A DNA stretch of 64,000 nucleotides from Gyrodactylus bullatarudis (lineage: Eukaryota; Platyhelminthes; Monogenea; Gyrodactylidea; Gyrodactylidae), in contig SSNU01004331.1 of assembly GCA_012064415.1 (NCBI GenBank), positions 268,135 through 332,134 of the forward strand, in the 5' to 3' direction. The position numbers were made by a program, and so were the translations under genes. The notes under the pieces were generated by a model that was given only the letters and a program-made list of their open reading frames with translations, was not told the origin of the DNA and did no database searches. Shown one piece after another: positions 34,401-45,300 of this stretch (position 1 is the stretch's first letter; each line of letters begins with the position of its first letter).

Positions 34401-35570
34401 TCAAAATTAAATAACTCATGAAAAAACAGTATTGCGTGATGTATAAAAAGACAAAATTTCATCTTAAATCTGGATAATTAGTAGATTTGATTTTCCAGCT
34501 TAACTTAACACTTTTTTCTCAGTATTTTGTACAAAAAAATTAAAGAGAGAGAAAATGTATAGAAGATAGAAATATATAAAGAGAGACTATCAATGAATGA
34601 AAATGTATTTTCAATTTTCATACACTACAGTACAGCTACTAAAATAACTAAATCGTCAGCAGTAACAGCAGTAGAATCATCTCTCCAGCAGATTTCAAGC
34701 ATTCATCTTTCTATCTTAGATGTACACTATTTAGTATGAATATACGCAGGTATGTATACACATTATGTATGCTGCAATATGGACGTATGTATGCACATAT
34801 GCGTATTCATCAGATACACTTTTTCTATTTTCTTCTTGTTAGCATGCATTCTCTGAATGAATGAATGATGATGATAATAATAATACTAATAATAATGTAA
34901 TTCCTATCTGTCTTTTTTGGTGAATACAATTATATATATACACGAGTGTGGTAGAGACACATTTTATATTTTCGACTATTGACTATTGATATGTCACATA
35001 TCGAGCTGTCTTTTGATAATATTTTGAGGAGTTTTTCTACTGATTTTAGTAATTGCCTTTTAATTTTATCTTGAGCAAAAAATATTGTTTGAGCCGAATT
35101 CAGGGAGACTATTTAATTTTTAGAGTTTTAGACAAATTATTTGGAATTAATTTATCGTGAGATATTTTTCAAATAAGAATACTAACTTTGGGAGCACGTG
35201 CTCTTTTTATTCTGATTGGATTATTGGGAACGGGAGGGTTTAGAGGTTGACCCATTAGATTGCCTCCATTCTGCATAATTCTAGGTCGTCCTCCTACACC
35301 TGGATTCATGTTATTTGGAATTCCATTCATTATAGGTTGGTTAGAGGACATTAATTGGGTACCATTCAGGTTTGATGTCTGGCCACCGTTGCCGTTCGCA
35401 TTACTAATGTTTGAATGATTAATTGTCTGATTCTGGATAGGATTAGCTAGAATTTGATTAGGAACTCCAACTGGTTGATATAATCCGTTATTATTCGTTG
35501 TTTGGACAACTGAACTACCTGTTCCTCCACCGGGCACCATTTGAGGAACTGATTGTCCTTGTAAAATCAT
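31483..35570 (-). CDS. ZMIZ: ZMIZ/PIAS-type SP-RING (MIZ) zinc-finger protein
   Basis: Likely nuclear SUMO-ligase-like transcriptional coactivator (ZMIZ1/ZMIZ2, Drosophila tonalli group). Four coding exons: 35570-35187, 34290-33964, 33805-31795 and 31721-31483; introns of 896, 158 and 73 bp; 986 residues. The N-terminal half is low-complexity, dominated by Asn, Gln and His runs. Then come conserved segments WPMEDIQIRFNNKLL and KPAHKVSCIKQLCIPGKNVI, and the SP-RING around 31990-32150: LACPITRQRIRIPGRTTDCK, then HIETFDMEAFL and CCPICRKPS with the Cys/His zinc ligands. The C-terminal exon is acidic and ends LQTEYISFLEKYF. The 5' end is uncertain: an acceptor (tttacag) precedes the ATG by two bases, so further 5' exons may exist. 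Confidence 0.85.
32820..33600. repeat. Low-complexity AAC/CAA/CAG tracts in ZMIZ coding sequence
   Basis: Interrupted trinucleotide runs encode Asn, Gln and His tracts on the minus strand (for example gttgttgttgttgttgttg at 32824-32842). They make long open frames on all strands here, which are shadows. Confidence 0.75.
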
Positions 35571-36471
35571 TTCTGTAAATGCAATTTTTTAAAATTATTC
35601 ATTGTACATAAGATAACCAAGTTGATGAAATCTGTAAAAAGATTAAATCATACATGTCAAATTTAAAGAGAGTTATTATGGAAAAATAATTTTTTTTAAC
35701 AAGTGGAAAAATAGTCTTAATAGGAGAGAAAAGAGTGAAATTAGGGAATAAAAAAAGTATTGTAACGGGGATATGAGGTAGGAATACGATAAAGTTAAAA
35801 TTCTTCATAAAACAACGATAAACATGTCAAAAATTAATTACTGCATAGAAATAATGCGAAAAATCGAAAGCATAACGAGTATCTACTTACAATTTAAAGT
35901 AATTTCATAGAAAAAATTTCATCATATTCAAAATGCGAACGAAATCTTTATTTTTACGTTAGAATTGATACATTCAAACAATCGGAAGATTATTCAAGTT
36001 TTGTTCAAAAGAAGACGAACTACCTCAATTTCAAACTTGAATATTTAATCTGATAAATTTAATCTTCAAGATTCCTTGAATTAAGATTATCATTTAATAT
36101 TATTCTACGAATCAATTCTGTTTTGGGTTATTCAATCTGATGTAAATGTAGGTCAGATGCAAACTGAGGACTTCACAATTCCCCAATCTGATTGGAAAAT
36201 CGCATCCACGATTTTAGGAATGAGGATTATAACGTCTAACCTTAAAACAATATTTGTAGCTATTGGATAATATATCTAGTCTAAATAGCATTGTCCATAA
36301 ATTAGTTATTCGGTTATAAAATTCAATTTGAATGTAGAACAAAGAGGATTTCTAGATTTTCTTTATTGAAAATAAAAAAAGAAATATTATGACTAGTATT
36401 AAAATAAAAAATTACAAAGCGGAAATCATTTGTAAACCGTTAAATTACAAAGATCTTTCAAAGATTACGTT
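35571..36471. other. Between LMBRD2 stop and ZMIZ first coding exon
   Basis: 900 bp of AT-rich sequence with no gene recognised. It should hold the ZMIZ promoter, possible 5' non-coding exon(s) and the LMBRD2 3' UTR. Confidence 0.4.
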
Positions 36472-38319
36472 TCACGATTGTCTTGAATATTTATTTTCGA
36501 GACGAGCTAAAAATAAATAAATTGTTAGAAAAAATGAATATCTCATTAATTGTGTGTAACAAACCTCGATTTAAAATCAATTTCCCATCTTCGATTGCAT
36601 CAGCTATTATTTGATCAATATCAGTCAGATTTTTATCGGCTTCTTCAAAGTTATCACTTGTCACTAACATTTGTGGGACGCCTATTAAGCGCAGAAGTCT
36701 GGTACCAAGATTTAAATAGCTGACAATGCACAAAACAACAACAACAATCGGAAAGTAGATGTTGAATCCTTGAGATATGAAAGGAACTACATCCAAATGT
36801 CCCATAAATCTCGTAAATGAGGTTTCGGGATGGGACTTCTCTCCACTTTTTACTATATGGTAGTCAAGATGTACTAATCCCAGAAAATTCAAACACAATG
36901 CAGGAATCAATCGGGATAGAAGAGTGGCACAAAACAGTAAACTAGTTTCATCAGACAAGTGATTCTTTATAAGGCGATAATATCCAAATATTTTTAAATG
37001 ATAAACTGAGTATAAGACACAAATACCGATATAACCAATTGAACAAAATGCAGTAAATACGACAAGAATAATATGATTTTTATCCATCATTGAGTTGATC
37101 AGCAGAGCAGGAATGGATAATTGAGGTATTTTGACAAAGAATAAGCACTCTGACCAAACAGTAAGAAAAGAAAACAACATTGAGATTATAGCTGTGAATT
37201 TATAAGCGTACTGCCGAAAATAACAATGCCACAAGTAACAAAATCTCGGAGATAATTTTCGTTTACGGTCGATTTTGATTGGAACGATCTTTGGAAGGGC
37301 TGGAAGGTCCTCCTCTATCAGAATTCCCTTCTGAGAATTTATACTATTGACAATATCTTGGTAGTAGGCTGCATTCAAAAGAGTGTTACAATAGAGACAT
37401 AATGTTCTAAAGTAACGATAAAATCTTTTACTTAAATCCTTATTCAGCTTCACCAACTTATTCTCCGTGATAGTAAACTGAGTTTCCTCAATATCAACAG
37501 TCTTGTCAATCAAGGTGTCATGGTTTTTGAGATTTTCCAAAATTAGACTTGAATACTTGTACAATTTGGTGTTATCTGTGGGTAGATTTTTTTGGAGGTA
37601 AATAATTTTTGATATTGTAAAGTTTAACTCCTCTTTTCTGTCGTGAATTTCAACATTCAACTGACTGAGTTTAAAAAAGTATTTACGAAGGGAATATATT
37701 GGATTACTCTTGTGCCATAAAGATCTGGGCAAGTTTACCAGCCCATAACCCATGAAGCAAATCACAAGAAAAAGACCCCAGGTGTTACTAGTTGTAATGA
37801 TGAGTGTCTTGAAACTAGTCAATTTCATTTCCACTGTGTGTTTACTAATTAGATAAATTAGAACAATGATTGAAATCAATATGAACGATCCGTAGTAAAC
37901 AAGATTGTCGATAATTGCAGACTTTACTTTACCACCAAGAGTGAAATCACCCCGAGATACAAAAGACTTGAGGAAAGGCAGAAAAGTCCATGTTAGAACG
38001 AAGGTTGTCCAATAAACAAAGTTCCAAAAGAACCAAAGCGTATCCTTTTCCACATAAAGATATGGTTGAGTACAATTAGAGAATTTTCTTTTTTCTAAGC
38101 AGAAATCATAATACGCCTAGGTTAATTATTAAAATGAAAACTCACTGAAATTATATCAAGAGGAAGATTAATTATGAGAAAGGAAGAGAGAATACATGAG
38201 AATGTATAAGTAATAGTTATGAATATTGAATTTTTTGACCAGTTACTAAAATACCATGACCAGTATAGAGTAATTGATATTCCAAACAGGCAAGTGGAAA
38301 ATAAAATAATTGAAAACAT
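36472..38319 (-). CDS. LMBRD2: LMBR1 domain-containing protein 2
   Basis: Multipass plasma-membrane protein of the LIMR/LMBR1 family, linked in vertebrates to GPCR signalling. Three exons, 38319-38146, 38116-36565 and 36506-36472 (introns of 29 and 58 bp), 586 residues. Family blocks in order: PLDI at the end of exon 1; FWNFVYWTTFVLTWTFLPFL; SNTWGLFLVICFMGYGLVNL followed by PRSLW; a central hydrophilic and partly coiled-coil region; VWSECLFF; LIPALCLNFLGLVHLD; YFPIVVVVLCIVSYLNLGTR. About nine membrane segments. The C-terminal cytoplasmic tail is much shorter than in vertebrates. It shares a 148-bp divergent promoter with CIR1. Confidence 0.93.
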
Positions 38320-38467
38320 CAATTTTTTAAATCACACAAGTAAGTAAACATTGAATAAATTAGTTTAACTAAGTAAAAAATTAACTGTTTTACTAATTGA
38401 TATTTTATAAAAATTTACGAAAATTCTAGTTATCTCCAGTTATTCTTCAGAAACATAATCTCACATC
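38320..38467. promoter_or_regulatory. Compact bidirectional promoter, LMBRD2 / CIR1
   Basis: Only 148 bp separate the two divergent start codons, so initiation of both genes must occur within this interval. AT-rich; no named motif identified. Confidence 0.5.
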
Positions 38468-39341
38468 ATGGGTAAAGGATACAATAATTATATGTGTAAA
38501 AAGTTTTTCCATCCAACAAACTTTGAAAATATAAAAGCTAAATGGATAGCTGAGCAAAAAGATGAACATCAGAAAAAAATTGAAGAGGAGCGTTTAGTCC
38601 AGTACAGAAAACAGAATGAAATCGCAGAAAATAGAGCAATGCTTGGCGACGAAAAGGCCAAATTAGGCCTTGCATGGATGTATGATCAACCAGCTCTTCT
38701 AGACAAGGTTAATAGTTAATTTTCTATGTATTTATGAAAGATTCATATTTGTTATTTTTCAGGATAAGGATCCCGAACCAATAAATGGTGGAGCCAAATT
38801 CGAATGGCAGCGCAAATATCAAGCACCTCGTGAATCCTATGCTAAAAATACTGAGGAAATTATTGACCAGCCATTTGGAATTGAAGTAAAGAACGTTCGC
38901 TGTATGCGTTGTCGTCAATGGGGCCATGTTAACACGGATCGAATATGTCCATTTTACGGGAAATCTTTTACTCAAGAGCCTTGTGAGGCAGAATTAAAGA
39001 AACTTAAAAAGTCTAAGAAGAACATGGAGAATGAAAATCTACAGTTTACTAAGAATGCAGAACTATCTCATTTCAATGAATTCACTAGCCATTGTCAGGA
39101 GATGAATCCTGACCTCTGTATTGATCTTGAAAGTCAAGACGATCTTACAAAGGAATTTCTATCCAAACTCACCAAGAAGCAGCAGAAGAAACTCTTGAAA
39201 AAGTTGAGTAAGATGAAATCGGAGGCATTGGAGGAAGACCATTCTCCTAAAAAATCCTCCAGAGGACATAGAGCGGATAAGCATCGTTCTAGAGATCGAT
39301 CCCGGTCACCCAGAAAGAGTAGCCGCAAGAGACACAAGTAA
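38468..39341 (+). CDS. CIR1: CBF1-interacting corepressor CIR1
   Basis: Nuclear protein that in animals links the Notch effector CBF1/RBPJ to histone deacetylase and also associates with splicing factors. Exons 38468-38707 and 38763-39341 (55-bp intron), 272 residues. The N-terminal Cir_N domain reads [20 protein letters not shown] with KAKWIAEQK and [15 protein letters not shown] zinc knuckle, [20 protein letters not shown], matches the family. The C-terminus is basic and RS-rich ([18 protein letters not shown]). It is shorter than human CIR1 (about 450). AATAAA near 39405. Confidence 0.92.
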
Positions 39342-39469
39342 TTATATATCAGATTATTATAACTATAATATCAGAAAAATTTCACTCCAAGTATCTCTAA
39401 TTTGAATAAATGCAAATAAATATTATTAATTATAATTTTTATTGTTATGACATGTTCTTAAAATATTTC

Positions 39470-40391
39470 TTATGGCTTTTTACTGATAATTACACCGGCA
39501 GTAACAGCAACAGCAACAATAGCAAGTGGGATACCAACTTTGACTATTAAGCCAAAGCATTTGTCCTTTCTTCTCATGGGACATTTGCAACTATCTGGAT
39601 CGGGATATGCTTCTTGAGGAACAGGAACATCAAGGAATTTACAAAGAGGGTTCCATCCGTCTTTCTCGTTGAAGTCTAGCCTTTTATCTTTGGGAATTAA
39701 CTTGTCCAGGGTAGCATAATGATCATTATAGAATTTAATCAATTCTTCATCCTTTGTTACATCGATTCCGTAAACTCTTTGCATAAGTTCTCTAACAAAG
39801 TACATACGCTTTGTAAATCCTGAGAGGTATCTGGCTATTCTCATAAGGAATCCCTGGTCTGTCCAGACTTCTTTAGATAGGCTAATTTCCCCGGCATTCT
39901 TGAGCCATTCATTCACGTCAATTTTTGTGACAATGATCTATGGATTAATAGGAAAACAATTAAATCGTATTCACAGCATTTGTGAAAACTTTCCTAATCT
40001 AACAAAAGTTACATCATTGAAATTACACCTAATGCAAAAAATCCAGACTTACCTTGGCATTTGGATAAGATTTAATCATTTCCTCGATAAAGAAAATGTG
40101 TGGACTAACAGTGACTGCACAATAACCCTTGAATAGACTCTTCAATTCGTCACTTGTGATTGCTTTGCGCTCAACTTTTCCATCAGATGGATGCTTTTTA
40201 TCAAGAAGCTTTTTCCATCTGCACATTTGACATCCTGTGAGTGCATTGTGAATTCCATAGATTGGATTCTTATAAATTTTATTCAATGCAGTCGGAAGGC
40301 TATCGTTTCCGGCATGAGGAGCACCAAAGCAAATAACCTTCATTTCCAAATCTTTTTTTGCTTGACAAAAGTAACTGAGAGGACAAGGCAT
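39470..40391 (-). CDS. Sulfotransferase-like protein with C-terminal membrane anchor
   Basis: Exons 40391-40053 and 39937-39470 (115-bp intron), 268 residues. It resembles the Sulfotransfer_4 family (P-loop sulfotransferase fold). MKVICFGAPHAGNDSLPTAL occupies the place of the PAPS-binding P-loop, and FFIEEMIKSYPNAKIIVTKI with DVNEWLKNAG matches the conserved AYPDAKVILTxRDPxxW block. The P-loop lacks the usual Arg-Thr-Gly-Thr (PHAGND here) and the VRD arginine is Lys-Ile-Asp, so activity is doubtful. A terminal hydrophobic segment LIVKVGIPLAIVAVAVTAGV followed by KKP suggests an ER tail anchor. Family moderately sure, function unknown. Confidence 0.7.
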
Positions 40392-40748
40392 GATTCTATA
40401 GTATATGATTATTCTCACAATTATATAATAATAGTGAAAAGTTTTTTATATCTCAAGAAAATGTCGATGTTCATTTTGATTGGAGCAAATTTTCAATTTT
40501 TTAATCCAACCAATCAGAGTAGAGCATAAAAAATTCTTTATTAACTTAATAGATTACACTTAGGTTATTCGATGAACTTGCAAGAATAATGATTTCAATT
40601 CTTATTTTTATTTAACCTGTATGAAATTCAATCAGCTTAAACTAGGCTTTAAAGAAGTTTGTAAAAAGATGCTTTGTCAATGATTTAATAATAGTAGAAG
40701 GAAAAATTAAATTTCTCAACTTTTTATTCAAAGTAAACAAGAATTGTA
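40392..40748. other. Intergenic: sulfotransferase promoter and NARS2 3' UTR
   Basis: 357 bp without a gene. It includes a paired CCAAT arrangement (ATTGG 40479-40483, CCAAT 40510-40514) about 90-120 bases upstream of the minus-strand start codon at 40391. Confidence 0.45.
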
Positions 40749-42098
40749 TCAAAATAAAAATTTGTTCATAACTCTGGGGAAGGGACTAGAATCACGGATA
40801 TTTGACAGTTTGAAAAGGAGTTGCAGAATCCTCTCGAAGCCTATTCCGAATCCGCCTGAACCACCATAAGTATTCATTCTTCTAATTCTTGAATACCAAT
40901 CAGGAAAGGATGCTATTTCAAGTTCTGGGCCAACTCTTACTGAGCCACCAACAACTTCCCCGATTTGAGGAAATAATAAATCACTAGATAGAGTTTCTCC
41001 TCCTTCAATTTTACAATAGGCCGGCTTAAGATGGATCGGAAAGTGGGTCAAAAAGAGGGGAGAATTAATCTTTTCAACCAGGAGTAATTCAGCCTCTTTG
41101 GAGAGTCCGTTAGAGAGATCCCACTTATCACCCAAGTATTTGTCCAATTCACAGTATTTTATGCGAGGATAACTCTTAATCGAGAATTCATTCAACTCTT
41201 CAATCCATTCTTCAAATTTTTTTAGGTTTGAGATCCTGAGGATATCTTGCATTTCTTCTGGATTTTCTTGGCAAAAACTGAGAAAACTGCTAATGATTTT
41301 TTTGAAAATAAGTTCAATTTCATTGTTCAGATCTTCGACAGTCAGCAAGTGTATTGATTCTGCTTCTATCATACGAAATTCAGCCAAATGAAATCTAGTG
41401 TGGGATGGTTCAGCTCGAAAGGTTTGGTTTTGAGTGAATACTTGACCTAATCCTTGACACAAAATTTCCAAATGCATTTGACTACTTCCAGTTAATTTGA
41501 GATTCTTGATACCTTGAATATTAAAGGTATTATCGCTTTCCTCGCAGTCTAAAGAAGTCAAAATGGGTGTTTCCACTTCCAAGTAGCAAAGAGATTTAAA
41601 AACCCTGTCAATGATAAGCTTAATTTCTGAACGAAAACGAAATAAAGACTTGAAATTTGACAGTTGATGTCGATGTAAGATACCTTCTTCCGAACGATAT
41701 CTATCAAAATCAACTACAGAACTAGAAAATGAATCTGAGACACAGCATTGAGATTTCTTATCAAAAATGATTGAATCGGCTTTTAATTCAAGTCCATTAA
41801 TTTGTAGGTTAGAACTAATGGTCTTTAATGATTTTTCAAGAGTGCCTTTGACCTCAACAAAAGATCCTATTGTTAGAGCATCAATATCTGAACTATTGAC
41901 AACAATCTGGAGAGATTTATTCGTTGATCCATCGACTAAATTTATAAACGAAGTTTTTTTCTGTTTACGGATATTTGAAGCCCATCCTTTGAGAGATAAT
42001 TTACTCCCAACGCAAGAATCTAAAACGCTGATTATATTTCTTGGACGCTTGTAAAATCTTTTTCCTGCAAGATTGATAAATTTCAAACTTGTGCTCAT
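40749..42098 (-). CDS. NARS2: Mitochondrial asparaginyl-tRNA synthetase
   Basis: Class IIb aminoacyl-tRNA synthetase charging mitochondrial tRNA-Asn. Intronless, 449 residues from ATG 42098 (human NARS2 477). A basic N-terminus with few acidic residues (MSTSLKFINLAGKRFYKRPR) suits a mitochondrial presequence. An OB-fold anticodon-binding domain follows (KGWASNIRKQKKTSFINLVD), then the catalytic core: motif 2 QTFRAEPSHTRFHLAEFRMI, and motif 3 GGSGGFGIGFERILQLL. LEICQGLGQVFT-type residues upstream of motif 2 are also present. The start was chosen because it opens the presequence. Confidence 0.92.
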   Translation of the reverse strand: MSTSLKFINLAGKRFYKRPRNIISVLDSCVGSKLSLKGWASNIRKQKKTSFINLVDGSTNKSLQIVVNSSDIDALTIGSFVEVKGTLEKSLKTISSNLQINGLELKADSIIFDKKSQCCVSDSFSSSVVDFDRYRSEEGILHRHQLSNFKSLFRFRSEIKLIIDRVFKSLCYLEVETPILTSLDCEESDNTFNIQGIKNLKLTGSSQMHLEILCQGLGQVFTQNQTFRAEPSHTRFHLAEFRMIEAESIHLLTVEDLNNEIELIFKKIISSFLSFCQENPEEMQDILRISNLKKFEEWIEELNEFSIKSYPRIKYCELDKYLGDKWDLSNGLSKEAELLLVEKINSPLFLTHFPIHLKPAYCKIEGGETLSSDLLFPQIGEVVGGSVRVGPELEIASFPDWYSRIRRMNTYGGSGGFGIGFERILQLLFKLSNIRDSSPFPRVMNKFLF

Positions 42099-42373
42099 AA
42101 TTCTGACATAGCTGAACAAAAAAGGATTATTCTTTGTAACTGTTTAATAATGAGCTAATTTTTCTGATATTAAAATCTTTGATTAATAGAAGATAAGTTG
42201 TCTTAGACAATTCGTATTACAAATTTATTCACGGTCAGTGAAGAAATAAATAAATCATTCCAGAAAAATAATTCTTTCATTATTAGCTGTTGTATGATGA
42301 AACGCTTAATGTTTTGTTTTAGTTATATTACTTTGAATATTGGTGGAGAATTTATTTATGCATCAAACAGTTT
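42099..42373. promoter_or_regulatory. Divergent promoter region, NARS2 / TTBK-like
   Basis: 275 bp between divergent start codons, AT-rich, with no motif recognised. Confidence 0.4.
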
Positions 42374-45300
42374 ATGTCTTCAACTAATAATTACCGTAGC
42401 TTGAATATCAAGTCAGGATATGTAATCAGAGGCAAATACCGTTTAATTCAGAAACTAGGCGAAGGAGCTTTTGGTTCTATTCTCCTGGCTGAAAATACAG
42501 AAACTAAGGATAAATGTGCAATAAAAATAGAATCATTTCGGAATCCTAAACTTGTTCTAAAAATGGAGGTCGCCGTTTTAAGAAAGGTTCAAGGTAAACC
42601 ACACTTTGCAAAAGTATTCAGTTGTGGTAAAGATCCAACTGGCGAGTTTTCTTATGTTGTCATGTCATTATTTGGTCCTAATCTCTCAGAACTCAGAAAG
42701 GAAAACTTTAACAGATTTAGTCTTTCAACTTCACTTAGAATCGGCAAACAAATATCTGTAGCTCTACAACATTTGCATACAGCTGGTTTCCTCCATCGAG
42801 ATATCAAACCTTCGAATTTTGTCATTGGAAGACATCCTAGTCAATTCAACCAGGTTTTTATGATTGATTTCGGTTTATCCAGGGAATACTTATCACCGTC
42901 CGGCTCGATCAGGCGTAAAAGGTTTGTTATTTTATTTTAATTATTTATATACCTCAATATTATGTAACCCATAAACTAAAAATATGATACTGGATTTAAA
43001 ATGAACCATTAATCAAAAATACATTTGTGCAGAAGTTTTAACATTGAGTAGTCCTGCTCATTGAGCAGTTTTTTTAAAATTGACTCTTTCTCTTAATCAC
43101 ATTTTTGATCACATTCTCCACTATTGAAATGTTAAATGACTCAAATGCCTGTAAGCATACCTTGATAGTAATAAAATATACTAATGAATATTGCAGCACC
43201 TATACTCTTCTTCTTTCTTCACCACGCCCTTCACACTAAATGAGTAAAACATATTCACTCTCCTTTGGGTATAGAACCTTGAAAATTTTATTAATTATAC
43301 TATCTTTCTTTCTCTATCAATAATGAGCTTAATTTTTTGTCAAGGGAGCGAACTGGTTTCCGTGGAACGATTAGATACGCTTCCTTGAATGCTCACAAGA
43401 ACTTGGAGCTTGGACGTCATGATGATATGATTTCAATGTTGTACATGATTATCGAGTTTATCAAGGGAACTCTTCCTTGGGTACACGAGAAAGAGACATC
43501 AGCTGTAAGTCTTTTCCTCTTACAATTTCTTTGACATTATTCTTCAGACCGCATTCCATCAAAAAATACATTTTTTCATCATTTCCAACATGTGGGTACG
43601 CCTTGATGTTGATTCAAAATATTTCTTGGCAAATGAATTCTCCATTTAGTTATCTCGTTATTTAGGTTGAGGTAAAAACATTTTTTCCTTTTTGATGAAT
43701 ATTATTATCGATTAATAAACACATTCTATGCATTGTTCTATTATACATGAATTTGTATAAAAATACCTCTCTCTCTGTTATCATAACCTATGGATTTGTA
43801 TCAATCTTCAATGTCATCTATACGAAAAGAAACATGCATCTCCATTTAGTCCCCTTTCTTATCAAAATTGCAAATTACATTTTCCAAGTCCAGACTGAGA
43901 AAAGAGATCTAATATATATAAGGTAGGTGTACCATTTTCTTGAATTTGTATTTAGATGTGATATATTCAAAATTACTGTTGATATTTTCCCCACTAGGTT
44001 ATTGAAAAGAAGAAAAATACTACCCTGGAAGAGCTATGTCGAGATGTGCCGAGACAACTATTCGATTATGCCACAACAGTCATGTCTTTGGATTATGAAA
44101 CCAAACCACCCTATGCTGAACTCTTGAATCACTTTGAGTCCGCTATGGAAGAATTAAACGTGAGTCAACTATCTCAGATTAAAGTTTCATGATGATTGCA
44201 TAAATTGTGTGGGTCTGTGTATAATAAAATTATTCCCCTTATGTCTTTTGATCACTGATTCCTCCCTTTTACAATGTCTATGTACTTTTCCTAGACATAA
44301 TTACAACATCAGTACGAAATACTCCAATTCATTCATCCCATCCCCTCCATATTCAAACTGTACATGTTAGATATGAGGTATCTCTCTTTCTATATTAATG
44401 TTAATCAAGTGGAATTTTAATTCTTCAATTCTCTCGATTCATCTATTAATCTGATGTTGATAATAAAGCCATGGCTATATGTATTTATATATACATACCC
44501 TCTCATATGCATGGCATGACATTTTTATTCAGACTGGTATTTTCGTGTCTATTGTCTCGAGGTATTCATAATTGCAATATCCTTCTTGCCACTTGTACTA
44601 CTCCACGACGATTGCTATCGAATTTCATCTGAAAAACAACAAGTGTAAAAACACAATTTTCAACTCCAATGTCAACAAAAAGTTTATTCGCCTAGGACTA
44701 TTTCATAACATTTGAAAAAAAGTTGGGTGAGATAAGAAAGAAAGATGAGGCAAATTCATAAACATATCAGAATTAGACTTGAAGAATTTCAACAACTTAT
44801 CCATACTCTTCTCTCCATCTCCTCTGTGTACAAATAAAGTATACTTGAACTTTAGAAATTTGTAGACCCCAATACAAAATTGAGATCACATGAACTCGAT
44901 TACACACCTACTCTAACAGAATTTATCGATTGTAATGAAATGAATCTTGAGAGTGACAGTAATAATAATAATAAAATTTAATACTGTTTTTAGTACCTCT
45001 TGTGTTGGGTTCCTCGTCTTAACTAAACTAATCCATACTCTCTCGATGCGAATACTCAAATTATCAATTAGAAATAATAATATTCTTTAATTTGATGCAT
45101 GTATTACATATTCTACCATCTCTCTTCTTTGAATTTATTCAATCAATACAAATACTATAATTAAAAACAAACACTATGTGTAATATTTAATGTATATATA
45201 TATTTAATTTGTAAATATTGGCAACATCTCTCTCTCTCTCTCTCGTTCTCAGCCTTGAAGAGAGAATGTTAAAAATTTCCAATCTCTTGGCATGCCAAGA

